From: Nocardia puris
Lineage (GTDB): Bacteria > Actinomycetota > Actinomycetes > Mycobacteriales > Mycobacteriaceae
Reading direction: 5' to 3'
Length of the DNA stretch: 64,000 nucleotides
NCBI RefSeq assembly: GCF_003315035.1
Contig: NZ_QNRE01000017.1
Span: forward strand, 62,001 to 126,000
Shown here: one piece after another, positions 9,781 through 17,547 of the stretch
Numbering within the stretch: the first letter of the stretch is position 1
Layout of the letters: every line of letters begins with the position of its first letter
Made by a program: the position numbers and the translations under genes
The notes under the pieces: model-generated
The model's database searches: none
Seen by the model: only the letters and a program-made list of their open reading frames with translations
Told to the model about the DNA's origin: nothing

Positions 9781-9981
9781 ATGCGCGCGATCTGCACGTT
9801 CTGCGAATCCGCCGTCGACCACTGCCACGGCACCCTCGTCGTCCACCCCACCGGCCGCCCCGAGTGCACCGACGACACCTGCCCCGACCCCGACCACGCC
9901 CGCCACGCGTTCGTCATCGACTGCACCGACATCGCCGGCGGCTGCGCCTGCGCGGCCGAGGAGGCCCGCCGTTCGGCCTAG
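9781..9981 (+). CDS. small Cys/His-rich protein
   Basis: A 66-residue acidic protein with eight cysteines and several histidines. The cysteines are spaced like a zinc-binding protein: CTFC near the N-terminus, then C-x2-C-type spacing around DHC, ECTDDTC, and C-A-C near the end. The ATG at 9781 has GGGAGG seven bases upstream. No characterised family is recognised. It is divergent from the transglutaminase operon, separated by 148 bases, and converges tightly on the Uma2-like gene, with three bases between stops. Metal binding is inferred from composition alone. Confidence 0.75.
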   Translation: MRAICTFCESAVDHCHGTLVVHPTGRPECTDDTCPDPDHARHAFVIDCTDIAGGCACAAEEARRSA

Positions 9982-9984
9982 CGA

Positions 9985-10620
9985 TCAGCCGACGTCTTCG
10001 TCGAGATCGTCCCAGGTGGCGTGGATCCCGAACGGGGCGACCGTTTCGATCGCGAGCGGATTCGCCCGGGTCCGGTGGCCGTAGGAGGCGTACTTGCCCT
10101 CGGAATCCAGCGTCAGCATCTCGATCGACACGACCGGCCCGTCGTTGTCCACCATTCGGACGATCCAGTAGTACTGGATGCCGAATCGCGCGTACTCCGC
10201 CCGCTTGTCGATCAGGTCTGCGGTCACGGTGCTCGGCGAGACGATCTCGATGACCAGCACCGCGTCCGCGACCGTCGGCTTCAGTTTCCACTTGCCGCGC
10301 GGCTCGTCGATGCAGCGGTACACGATGACGTCCGGCCGCTTGTAGTGCAACGGCACCTCGGAGACGAGCATGTCGACATCGCGGTTGATCCGCAGGCACG
10401 GCTGACTGTCCCCGCGCTTGGCCCTGCCGTCCAACAGCGCTCGCTCCAGATTGCGGGCGACGGCGTTGTGGTTCGGCGACGGCGACTCGCAGTGCACGAT
10501 CATCCCATCCTTGACCTCGATGGCACTCGCGATGTCCTCGGGCATCGTGAGGTAGTCGTCGAGCTCGACCGCGTAGGGGTACGGCTTCAGCGAAGACCAG
10601 TCGAACGCTTCCGACATCAT
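9985..10620 (-). CDS. Uma2-family (DUF820) putative nuclease
   Basis: A 211-residue protein of the Uma2/DUF820 family, a PD-(D/E)XK-like fold. Visible family features are the N-terminal EGELIVHCESPSP-type segment (here MIVHCESPSPNHN at about 40-52), the VPLHYKRPDVIVYR strand with the acidic residue, and AVLVIEIVSPST with the Glu-Ile-Val-Ser-Pro signature. The family is abundant in actinobacteria and cyanobacteria, usually as scattered single genes, and its biological role is not established. Two adjacent ATG codons (10620, 10617) could start it. No partner gene is visible. Confidence 0.85.
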   Translation of the reverse strand: MMSEAFDWSSLKPYPYAVELDDYLTMPEDIASAIEVKDGMIVHCESPSPNHNAVARNLERALLDGRAKRGDSQPCLRINRDVDMLVSEVPLHYKRPDVIVYRCIDEPRGKWKLKPTVADAVLVIEIVSPSTVTADLIDKRAEYARFGIQYYWIVRMVDNDGPVVSIEMLTLDSEGKYASYGHRTRANPLAIETVAPFGIHATWDDLDEDVG

Positions 10621-10709
10621 GACCGTCCTTGGGCTGGTGGGTGCCCCAATCGTAGGTCAGCCCAACGGGGCGGAGAGGTCGCGTCGGTACGCCCCCGTAC
10701 GCTGGCCGG

Positions 10710-11345
10710 GTGAATTACGAGCACGTGCTGTTGCCTGCCGGGGTCGTCGCGGGTGCCGAGGAGGCGGAGGGGTATCTCGCGGCGCAGGAGGGGCTGGCCG
10801 AGGCGGCGGTGGTGGCCGAGATGCGGGCGGAGGTCGAGAAGCGCGACGCCGAGCTGCCACCCGCGGACACTTTTCTGGGTGGGGATCCAGTGGGTATCGG
10901 GACCGCGCTGTTCGTCGCGAGCCCGTATGACGCCATCGGCTACGTCCGGCACCTGCTTTTCGAGATCGCGACGCCGCGCGGCTACGCCATATACGACCCG
11001 CAGCTGATGTGGCTGGTCTCGCCCACGAACCACGTGCCGGCGCTGGTCACGCACGGTGGTGCCGGGCACTACCCGTACCTCACCGAAGACGTGCTGCGAC
11101 AATGGATTCCGGATCTCGCCCCGCCGAACCCCTACCTCATCGCCGAACGCGGCGACCACGACTACATCCAGACCTACCGCGCCAAACCCTCCGAGTACAC
11201 GGTCGAGTACCGCGCGGGCGGCCCCGACCAGCACTACGCCACCGTGGTCAACGACCCGGCCGTGGTGATCAAGCTGATCTGGGCGTGGGCCACCGGGCAG
11301 ACCAGCGCGCTCGCGGGCGTCCCATGGGAGCGCGTCGAACTCTGA
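10710..11345 (+). CDS. hypothetical protein
   Basis: A 211-residue, moderately acidic cytoplasmic protein with a GTG start (VNYEHVLLPAG). I do not recognise a family. It contains an N-terminal helix rich in Ala/Glu (about 12-50) and an aromatic, beta-rich C-terminal half (TYRAKPSEYTVEYR). There is no signal peptide or membrane segment. It is divergent from the Uma2-like gene across a 90-base gap and convergent with the LysE-type gene. Codon use is like its neighbours, so it looks real. Confidence 0.75.
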   Translation: MNYEHVLLPAGVVAGAEEAEGYLAAQEGLAEAAVVAEMRAEVEKRDAELPPADTFLGGDPVGIGTALFVASPYDAIGYVRHLLFEIATPRGYAIYDPQLMWLVSPTNHVPALVTHGGAGHYPYLTEDVLRQWIPDLAPPNPYLIAERGDHDYIQTYRAKPSEYTVEYRAGGPDQHYATVVNDPAVVIKLIWAWATGQTSALAGVPWERVEL

Positions 11346-11427
11346 CCCGGCCGCACACCGAAACCAGGGTCACCAGCCCAGCGCACCGACCTGACAGTCC
11401 CGTCACTCCGAGCCGCGGCCCGGGCTC

Positions 11428-12048
11428 CTACCGGTCCTGTACCGCCAACCGCCCGGCCAGCGCGACGAACGACGCCCCGAACACCCGCCGCATCCACGTC
11501 ACCACCGCGGGCCGCGCGAGGACGTGCGCGCGCACCGCCGCCGCGCACGCGCCGTAGGCGGCGAACACCACGAACGTGACCAGCATGAACACCGCGCTCG
11601 ACAGCAGCATGCGGGGCAGCGCGTCGGGCGCGCCCGCGGGCACGAACTGCGGCAGGAACGCGAAGAAGAACAGGGTCAGCTTCGGGTTGAGCACGTTCAG
11701 CAGCACCGCCGACACGATCACCTGCCGCGACGATGGCGCGGGCGCGCCCGCTTCCGCCTCGGACAGCGCCAGCGCGCCCTTGTCGCGCAACGTCGTCCAC
11801 GCCATGTACAGCAAGTAGGCGACGCCGAGGTACTTCACCGTGTGGAAGGCGACGGCGCTGGTGTTCATCAGCGCCGCCAGCCCGGTGACGGCGGCCGCCA
11901 CATGCGGCACGATGCCCAGCGTGCACCCGAACGCCGCCACCGCGCTCGCGCGCACGCCGCGCGACAACCCGGCCGCCAGGGTGAACAGCACCCCCGTCCC
12001 CGGGGTGGCCACGACGACGAGCGTCGTCAACAGGAATTCGATGCTCAT
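11428..12048 (-). CDS. LysE/RhtB-family amino acid exporter
   Basis: A 206-residue integral membrane protein with five to six hydrophobic helices, of the LysE/RhtB translocator family that exports amino acids or related small metabolites. The N-terminal stretch FLLTTLVVVATPGTGVLFTL carries the family TPGP-like motif in the variant TPGTG. The family motif Y-x-L-Y-x-A-W (YLLYMAW) is at about 70. An ATG three codons upstream (12057) is possible; MSIEFLLTT at 12048 is the usual family start. Substrate cannot be predicted. Confidence 0.85.
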   Translation of the reverse strand: MSIEFLLTTLVVVATPGTGVLFTLAAGLSRGVRASAVAAFGCTLGIVPHVAAAVTGLAALMNTSAVAFHTVKYLGVAYLLYMAWTTLRDKGALALSEAEAGAPAPSSRQVIVSAVLLNVLNPKLTLFFFAFLPQFVPAGAPDALPRMLLSSAVFMLVTFVVFAAYGACAAAVRAHVLARPAVVTWMRRVFGASFVALAGRLAVQDR

Positions 12049-12100
12049 CCCCCGCACGCTAACCCGTCGGCGGGGACGCGGCTAGACCCGGTTTCGCGGA

Positions 12101-12709
12101 CTACAGCGTGCGCCGCCCGGAAAGGGCACGCCCGAGGGTGAGTTCGTCGGCGAACTCCAGATCGCCGCCCATCGGCAGGCCCGACGCCAGCCGGGTGACG
12201 GTGAGACCGGGGAAATCGCGCAGCATCCGCACCAGGTAGGTGGCGGTGGCCTCGCCCTCGGTGTTCGGGTCGGTCGCGATGATCACCTCGGTCACATCGA
12301 CGCCGTCGGTCTGGGTGCCGATGCGCGCCAGCAACTCCCGGATGCGCAGCTGGTCGGGGCCGACGCCGCTGAGCGGGTCGAGCGCGCCGCCGAGCACGTG
12401 GTAGCGGCCGCGGAACTCGCGCGTGCGCTCGATGGCCTGCACGTCCTTGGGCTCCTCGACCACACAGATCATGGTGAGATCGCGGCGCGGGTCGGCGCAG
12501 ATGCGGCACAGTTCACCGTCGGACACGGTGCCGCAGACCGTGCAGAACTGCACGCCGTCGCGCACCTTCTGCAAGGCGGCCTGCAACCGATCGATCTCCG
12601 GCGGCTCCACCTGCAACAGGTGGAAGGCGATGCGCTGCGCGCTCTTGGGACCGACGCCGGGGAGTTTGCCCAATTCGTCGATCAGATCCTGGACCGGACC
12701 CTCGTACAA
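12101..12709 (-). CDS. recR: recombination mediator RecR
   Basis: RecR of the RecFOR pathway, which helps load RecA at ssDNA gaps. The 202-residue length is normal. It has an N-terminal helix-hairpin-helix (GKLPGVGPKSAQRIAFHLL), a four-cysteine zinc finger (CTVC and CRIC at about 56-71) and a Toprim domain beginning ICVVEEPKD and including the ATDPNTEGEATA motif. It begins at an unusual TTG codon at 12709; the residues that follow (YEGPVQDLIDEL) align with the mycobacterial protein from its first codon, so no other start is plausible. It lies 15 bases after the YbaB gene, a conserved recR-ybaB pairing. Confidence 0.97.
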   Translation of the reverse strand: MYEGPVQDLIDELGKLPGVGPKSAQRIAFHLLQVEPPEIDRLQAALQKVRDGVQFCTVCGTVSDGELCRICADPRRDLTMICVVEEPKDVQAIERTREFRGRYHVLGGALDPLSGVGPDQLRIRELLARIGTQTDGVDVTEVIIATDPNTEGEATATYLVRMLRDFPGLTVTRLASGLPMGGDLEFADELTLGRALSGRRTL

Positions 12710-12724
12710 CCGACCCGCCCTCGA

Positions 12725-13069
12725 TCAGAAGCCGGGCAGACCGGGCAGCGCACCGCCGCCGAGGCCGCCGGAGAGCGGGCCGAGCTTGTCGGCGGCCAGC
12801 TGCTGGGCGTTGGCCATCGCGTCGTTGACCGCGCCGATCACCAGGTCCTGCAAGCCCTCGATATCGTCGGGGTCGACCACCTTCGGGTCGATGGTCAGCG
12901 CGACCACCTCACCGGTCGCCTTGATGGTCACCGAGACCAGCCCGCCACCGGCCTGCCCTTGCACCTCCGTCGCCGCGATCTCGGCCTGCGCCTGCACCAT
13001 CGCCTGCTGCATCTGCTGGGCCTGGGCGAGCAACTGCTGCATGTCGAACTGACCACCACCGGGCTGCAC
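12725..13069 (-). CDS. YbaB/EbfC-family nucleoid-associated protein
   Basis: A 114-residue DNA-binding protein of the YbaB/EbfC family, which forms homodimers shaped like tweezers. The helix LLAQAQQMQQAMVQAQAEI is at about 13-31, and the central strands ATEVQGQAGGGLVSVTI follow. The C-terminus is a flexible Gly/Pro/Leu tail. GTG start. The ybaB-recR order is conserved across bacteria; in mycobacteria these are Rv3716c and Rv3715c. Its role in nucleoid structure or recombination is known only from family studies. Confidence 0.95.
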   Translation of the reverse strand: MQPGGGQFDMQQLLAQAQQMQQAMVQAQAEIAATEVQGQAGGGLVSVTIKATGEVVALTIDPKVVDPDDIEGLQDLVIGAVNDAMANAQQLAADKLGPLSGGLGGGALPGLPGF

Positions 13070-13275
13070 GGTTCGTCCTCTCCTCGTTCGCTGCGCGGTC
13101 GCGGGCGAGCCGGTCGCACCACCGCGGGATTGCCGCGTCCCAGCCTAGTCCGCGTGCGACGGCCCAGGCGGACAGGTCGGCGCGGGAGTGCGCGCAATCG
13201 GCCGTCCCGGCGCGGTTGCCGGATCTATGCTCGGAGGGAGGTCGGGAGCACGACGATGTGAACCTGGAGACAGCC

Positions 13276-13851
13276 ATGAGCGCGAAACGATTTCGACTGC
13301 TCGGCGCGGCGATGAGCGCGGCGATCGTCCCGAGCCTCTTCCTCGGCGGGGCGGGCCCCGCGTCCGCCGCCCCCGCGGCCGTCCCGGTCGCCGACTACGG
13401 CGGCGGGTGCGTGCTCGACCCGAACAACAAGGCGGTGACGCTGGATTCGCTGCGTTTCCGCTGTTCACCGGAGCAGGAGGACATGATCTTCCACAACGCT
13501 CCGCAGGGTGCGGTGCCGACGGGCGTGCGCGACGGCTGGGTGGTGCGGCCGAGGTATCTGCAAGGCGCGGCCTCCGGCGTGTGGATCGGCAAGACCTTCT
13601 ACACCGGGCCCGACGGCGGCTTCCTCATGAACCGCGTGACGGGCGCGGGCCTCGAGGCGTGGCGGGCAGACGTGTACCGCGCGCCCGCGTTGCTCGACGG
13701 ACGCCCGGCGTGGGCGCTGAACTACGCGCCGTCGCCCACGCCGCCGCTGTGGGACGAGATCCGCGAGGTCACCCCGGGCGTGTGGCTGGGCTATTCGTGG
13801 TGGCGCGGAGGGCTCCAGAACGTGCTGCTGCTGACGTTCGCGCTGGCGTGA
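13276..13851 (+). CDS. secreted hypothetical protein
   Basis: A 191-residue protein with a clear signal peptide: basic MSAKRFR, a hydrophobic stretch, and the cleavage region PASAAPA at about 29-35. The mature part has two cysteines (about 45 and 61) that could form a disulphide, and is rich in Trp, Gly and Pro. I do not recognise the family. The start at 13276 has GGAGA seven bases upstream; upstream in-frame codons would place residues before the basic signal-peptide start. Its 3' end is 39 bases before the MerR gene. Confidence 0.8.
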   Translation: MSAKRFRLLGAAMSAAIVPSLFLGGAGPASAAPAAVPVADYGGGCVLDPNNKAVTLDSLRFRCSPEQEDMIFHNAPQGAVPTGVRDGWVVRPRYLQGAASGVWIGKTFYTGPDGGFLMNRVTGAGLEAWRADVYRAPALLDGRPAWALNYAPSPTPPLWDEIREVTPGVWLGYSWWRGGLQNVLLLTFALA

Positions 13852-13890
13852 GCTTGACTCTCCCGTTGCCGGAGGGTGTTCGCTGAACCC

Positions 13891-14706
13891 ATGACAGCGA
13901 CCGTGTCCATCGGCGAGTTCGCCAGGCTCACCTACCTGGGTGTGAAGACGCTGCGCCACTACCACGAGGTCGGCCTGCTCGAACCGGTGTCGGTGGACCC
14001 GGTCACCGGCTACCGCCGCTACTCGACCGAGCAGGTCGGCCGGGGGCACCTGATCCGCCGCCTGCGCGCCCTCGACATGCCGATCCCGGAGATCGCGGCG
14101 GTGCTGGCCGCACCCGACACCGCCGCCCGCGACGCCGCGCTGCGCGCGCACCTGACGCGGATGGAGGACCAGCTGCGCCGCACCGCCGATGTGGTGGCGT
14201 CGTTGCGCTCGCTGCTGACGCCGGGCCCCGCGCTGGAGGTGTCGTACCGCTCGGTGCCCGCGTTCCGCGCCCTCGCGATGGCGAAGTCCGTGGCGCGCCC
14301 GGAGATCGGGCCGTGGTGCGGGATAGCGTTCAGCACCCTTTACACAGCGCTGGGCGCCGCGGGCGTTGCGCCGGCCGGGCCCGGGGGCGCGACGTATTCG
14401 ATGGAGTTCTTCGAGTACGACGAGGGCGAAGTCGTGGTGTTCGTCCCGATCCCCGGGGACGCCGAACCACACGCGCCCGACGGCTGCGCGGTGACCGAAC
14501 TGCCTGGCCTGCGCTTCGCCGTCGCCGAACATCACGGCGATTTCGAGGATTTCGACCGCACCTACGGCGCGCTCGGCAGCTACGTCGCCGAGCACGATGT
14601 CGCACTGCCGGAACCCGTGCGCGAGATCTACCTGACCTCGCCCCGCGAAACCGGCGACACCGCCGACTACCGCACCGAGGTCTGCTGGCCCGTCGGCAGG
14701 CTCTGA
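13891..14706 (+). CDS. MerR-family regulator with GyrI-like effector domain
   Basis: A 271-residue transcriptional regulator. The N-terminal winged helix reads SIGEFARLTYLGVKTLRHYH followed by the GLLEP and GYRRY elements (about 5-50), then a dimerisation coiled coil at about 85-120. The C-terminal part (about 130-270) is a GyrI/BmrR-like small-molecule binding domain. Such proteins usually sense lipophilic cations or drugs. The start is ATG 13891 (MTATVSIGEF). The VOC protein gene follows 47 bases downstream and is a likely co-transcribed partner (inference). Confidence 0.9.
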   Translation: MTATVSIGEFARLTYLGVKTLRHYHEVGLLEPVSVDPVTGYRRYSTEQVGRGHLIRRLRALDMPIPEIAAVLAAPDTAARDAALRAHLTRMEDQLRRTADVVASLRSLLTPGPALEVSYRSVPAFRALAMAKSVARPEIGPWCGIAFSTLYTALGAAGVAPAGPGGATYSMEFFEYDEGEVVVFVPIPGDAEPHAPDGCAVTELPGLRFAVAEHHGDFEDFDRTYGALGSYVAEHDVALPEPVREIYLTSPRETGDTADYRTEVCWPVGRL

Positions 14707-14753
14707 CGCCCGTCGGCGAAAGCCCCTGTCCCGCAATCGAGAAAGGCACCACC

Positions 14754-15104
14754 ATGTCCTTGGCCATCGCCAATATCACCGTCGACTGCCGGAACGCGGC
14801 CGCGCTCGCCGACTTCTGGGCGCGACTGCTGGAACTCGAGGTGGATCCCGACCCCAATCCCTACTTCGCGACGGTCGGGCGGGCGGCCGGGATGTCGCCG
14901 ATCCTGATGTTCATCCAGGTGCCGGACAAGACGCCGGGCAAGAACGTCGTGCACCTCGACCTGTCCGCCGCCGACTGGCGCGAGCACATCGACCGCGCGA
15001 TCGCGTTGGGCGCCCGGCACATCGGCGATTTCGAGGAGTACGGCGGGCGCTGGACCACCCTCGCCGATCCGGAGGGCAATCTGTTCGACATCGGCGCGAG
15101 CTGA
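14754..15104 (+). CDS. VOC-family (glyoxalase-like) protein
   Basis: A 116-residue vicinal-oxygen-chelate fold protein with one beta-alpha-beta-beta-beta repeat pair. The N-terminus MSLAIANITVDCRN and the C-terminal ADPEGNLFDI segment are typical, the latter usually carrying the metal-ligand Glu position. The family includes glyoxalases, dioxygenases and drug-binding resistance proteins; which one applies here is not clear. It follows the MerR gene in the same direction, which suggests regulation by that protein. Start ATG 14754. Confidence 0.88.
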   Translation: MSLAIANITVDCRNAAALADFWARLLELEVDPDPNPYFATVGRAAGMSPILMFIQVPDKTPGKNVVHLDLSAADWREHIDRAIALGARHIGDFEEYGGRWTTLADPEGNLFDIGAS

Positions 15105-15210
15105 TCGGCGCGGTTCCGGCGGTAGTGCGGGTCCGGGAGTATTCGGGGCGAAAACATGTCCGGCTCAGCGGGACTCGCCCAGGCGCGCTCGGGCGGCGGC
15201 GCACACTTCC

Positions 15211-15238
15211 CGTGACCCGGGGTGAACCCCGGGTCACG
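15211..15238. terminator. bidirectional terminator hairpin
   Basis: A perfect 12-base-pair stem (CGTGACCCGGGG arms) with a TGAA tetraloop lies between the convergent VOC and SRPBCC genes, eight bases from the SRPBCC stop. It probably serves both strands. Confidence 0.75.
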
Positions 15239-15245
15239 GTGCGGC

Positions 15246-15680
15246 TCAAGCCAGTTCGCGCTGGAGGTTGCCGAGGACCTCGGCCTGGATCTTCTTCAGG
15301 CCGAGCGGGGCGAAGATGCCCTCGAAGATGCCCTTGACGCCGCCCGCGCCCTGCCAGGTGGTGCGCAGCGTGACCTGCGCGCCCGCACCGTCGGGGGTGA
15401 CGGTCCAGGTGTTCACCAGCGTGGAGTTGGCGTCGCGCTCGGTGACGATCGAATCCGACACCGTGACGGCCGCCTTGATGTCGCGCGAGCGCGATTCGGT
15501 GGCCTGCAGGGTCCACTGGGCCACGGTGCCCGCGCCCTTGCCGCCCTCGATCACCTTGTAGTCGCGGTAGTGCGCGGAGAGGATGCGCGGGCGCACCGTC
15601 TCGTAGTCGGCGATGGCCTCGAGGGTGCGCTGCGGATCCGCCGCGACGGTGATCGAACTGCTGGCGCTGACCTGTCCCAC
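15246..15680 (-). CDS. SRPBCC-family lipid-binding-fold protein
   Basis: A 144-residue START/polyketide-cyclase fold protein with the usual beginning (an antiparallel strand VSASSSITVAADP, then a helix in RTLEAIADYETVRP). It corresponds in place and kind to Mtb Rv3718c, next to the 10-methyl fatty acid genes. The fold binds hydrophobic ligands in a cavity. It is transcribed away from tmsA. GTG start at 15680. A link to lipid metabolism is suggested only by the conserved position. Confidence 0.88.
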   Translation of the reverse strand: MGQVSASSSITVAADPQRTLEAIADYETVRPRILSAHYRDYKVIEGGKGAGTVAQWTLQATESRSRDIKAAVTVSDSIVTERDANSTLVNTWTVTPDGAGAQVTLRTTWQGAGGVKGIFEGIFAPLGLKKIQAEVLGNLQRELA

Positions 15681-16098
15681 AATGAGCTCCTCTGTCCCGG
15701 GTGCGTGTCTCGACCGCCCCCTATCCTGCCCTGTCGCCCGCGCGGACGGTGGTGCGCCCTCGGCCTTGCCGGGCTTCCGCGTTCGATCGTTCCAGAGGGG
15801 ACAGCCTGCGGAATTTCGCGTACGGGCCGGCCCTACCGGCCGCAGTACGTGCGACAGCCCGGCAACCCGCCGCCCGGCCAGCCGTGCTGAACATCCGTCG
15901 CCGCGCCGCGCCGGGCCACAGCCGGTTCCGGGTCACCATCCGACTCAGGCATCCGAGCGGCGACACCGGGCCGGGCGTCCGCAGCGCCTACTGCCATCCA
16001 CAACGTCCGGTGTTCCCGATGCAACATTCCCGTGACATTTCTCGCTGGGAGATCATTTCTCGCTGGCCGGGCGTGACGGGGCGTACTAGCGTCGAGGG
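15681..16098. promoter_or_regulatory. divergent promoter region of SRPBCC gene and tmsA
   Basis: A 418-base gap between divergent genes. I see no convincing coding sequence in it. Near tmsA there is a 13-base direct repeat (CATTTCTCGCTGG at 16036-16048 and 16054-16066, 18 bases apart) and a -10-like TAGCGT at 16087-16092, only six bases from the GTG start, which would give a leaderless or nearly leaderless tmsA transcript. Confidence 0.45.
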
Positions 16099-17547
16099 GT
16101 GGCAGTGAGTCTGTTGGGGAAGGCCGGTCACACTCCGGCCGCACACGAATCAGGGTTCGCCGCGCACCGAGCGGGTGTGGATCGCCTCCTGGCGAGTTAC
16201 CGCGCCATACCCGAGCACGCCAACGTGCGCCTGGCCAAGAAGACCTCGAACCTGTTCCGGGCGAGGGCGAAGAACACCGCCCCCGGCCTGGACGTTTCCG
16301 GTCTGACCAAGGTCATCGCCGTCGATCCGGAGGCCGGCACGGCCGAGGTGGCGGGCATGACCACCTACGAGGATCTGGTCGCCGCGACGCTGCCCTACGG
16401 GCTGGCGCCGCTGGTGGTGCCGCAGCTCAAGACCATCACCCTGGGCGGTGCGGTCACCGGGCTCGGCATCGAATCGACCTCGTTCCGCAACGGCCTGCCG
16501 CACGAATCCGTGCTGGAGATGGACGTGCTGACCGGCGCGGGCGAGATCGTCACCGCCACGCCGGACGGTGAGCACGCCGACCTGTTCCACGGTTTCCCCA
16601 ACTCCTACGGCACCCTCGGCTACGCCGTGCGGCTGAAGATCGAGCTGGAGCCGGTGCCGCCCTACGTCGCACTGCGGCACCTGCGCTTCCACGACCTGCG
16701 CGAACTCGAGGCCGCCATCGCGCGCATCGTGGACGAGAAGTCCCACGGCGGCGAACGCGTCGACTACCTCGACGGCGTGGTGTTCAGCGCCGGCGAGAGC
16801 TACCTGACGCTGGGCAGGCAGACCGACGAGCCGGGCCCGGTGAGCGACTACACCGGCATGGACATCTATTACCGCTCGCTGCAGCACGATTCGGCGCAGC
16901 CCAAGCGCGACCGGCTCACCATCCACGACTACCTGTGGCGCTGGGACACCGACTGGTTCTGGTGCTCGCGGGCGTTCGGCACGCAGAACCCGAAGATCCG
17001 CCGGTTCTGGCCGAAGCGCTACCGGCGCAGCAGTTTCTACTGGAAGCTCGTCGCGCTGGACCACAAATACAACATCGGCGACAAGCTGGAGGCCAGGAAG
17101 GGCAATCCGCCGCGCGAGCGGGTGGTGCAGGACATCGAGGTGCCCGTCGAGCGCACCGCCGATTTCATGGAATGGTTCCTGCGCGAGATCCCGATCGAGC
17201 CGGTGTGGCTGTGCCCGTTGCGGTTGCGCGACACGGCGGCCCCCGGCGCGGCCGACGAACGCCCCTGGCCGCTGTACCCTATCCAGCCGGATCGCACCTA
17301 CGTCAACGTCGGCTTCTGGTCGGCGGTGCCCACCGTTCCCGGGCAGCCCGAGGGTGCGGCCAACCGCGCGATCGAAAGCACCGTGACCGAGTTCGACGGC
17401 CACAAATCGCTCTACTCGGATGCCTATTACGACGAGGCCGAGTTCGCCGAGTTGTACGGCGGCTCGGTCTACACCGATCTGAAGAAACGCTACGACCCGA
17501 ACCAGCGGCTGCTGGATTTGTATTCGAAGGCGGTGCAACGCAAATGA
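16099..17547 (+). CDS. tmsA: FAD-binding 10-methylene fatty acid reductase (TmsA/BfaA type)
   Basis: A 482-residue FAD-binding-type-4 oxidoreductase. It matches the actinobacterial TmsA/BfaA protein (Mtb Rv3719), which reduces the 10-methylene intermediate to 10-methyl stearate (tuberculostearic acid) on phospholipids. Visible features are the PP-loop FAD region (VPQLKTITLGGAVTGLGIES at about 110-130) and the substrate half with many aromatics. GTG start at 16099, with another GTG two codons on. The stop overlaps the tmsB start as ATGA, so the two enzymes are translationally coupled. Cytoplasmic, probably membrane-associated. Confidence 0.9.
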   Translation: MAVSLLGKAGHTPAAHESGFAAHRAGVDRLLASYRAIPEHANVRLAKKTSNLFRARAKNTAPGLDVSGLTKVIAVDPEAGTAEVAGMTTYEDLVAATLPYGLAPLVVPQLKTITLGGAVTGLGIESTSFRNGLPHESVLEMDVLTGAGEIVTATPDGEHADLFHGFPNSYGTLGYAVRLKIELEPVPPYVALRHLRFHDLRELEAAIARIVDEKSHGGERVDYLDGVVFSAGESYLTLGRQTDEPGPVSDYTGMDIYYRSLQHDSAQPKRDRLTIHDYLWRWDTDWFWCSRAFGTQNPKIRRFWPKRYRRSSFYWKLVALDHKYNIGDKLEARKGNPPRERVVQDIEVPVERTADFMEWFLREIPIEPVWLCPLRLRDTAAPGAADERPWPLYPIQPDRTYVNVGFWSAVPTVPGQPEGAANRAIESTVTEFDGHKSLYSDAYYDEAEFAELYGGSVYTDLKKRYDPNQRLLDLYSKAVQRK

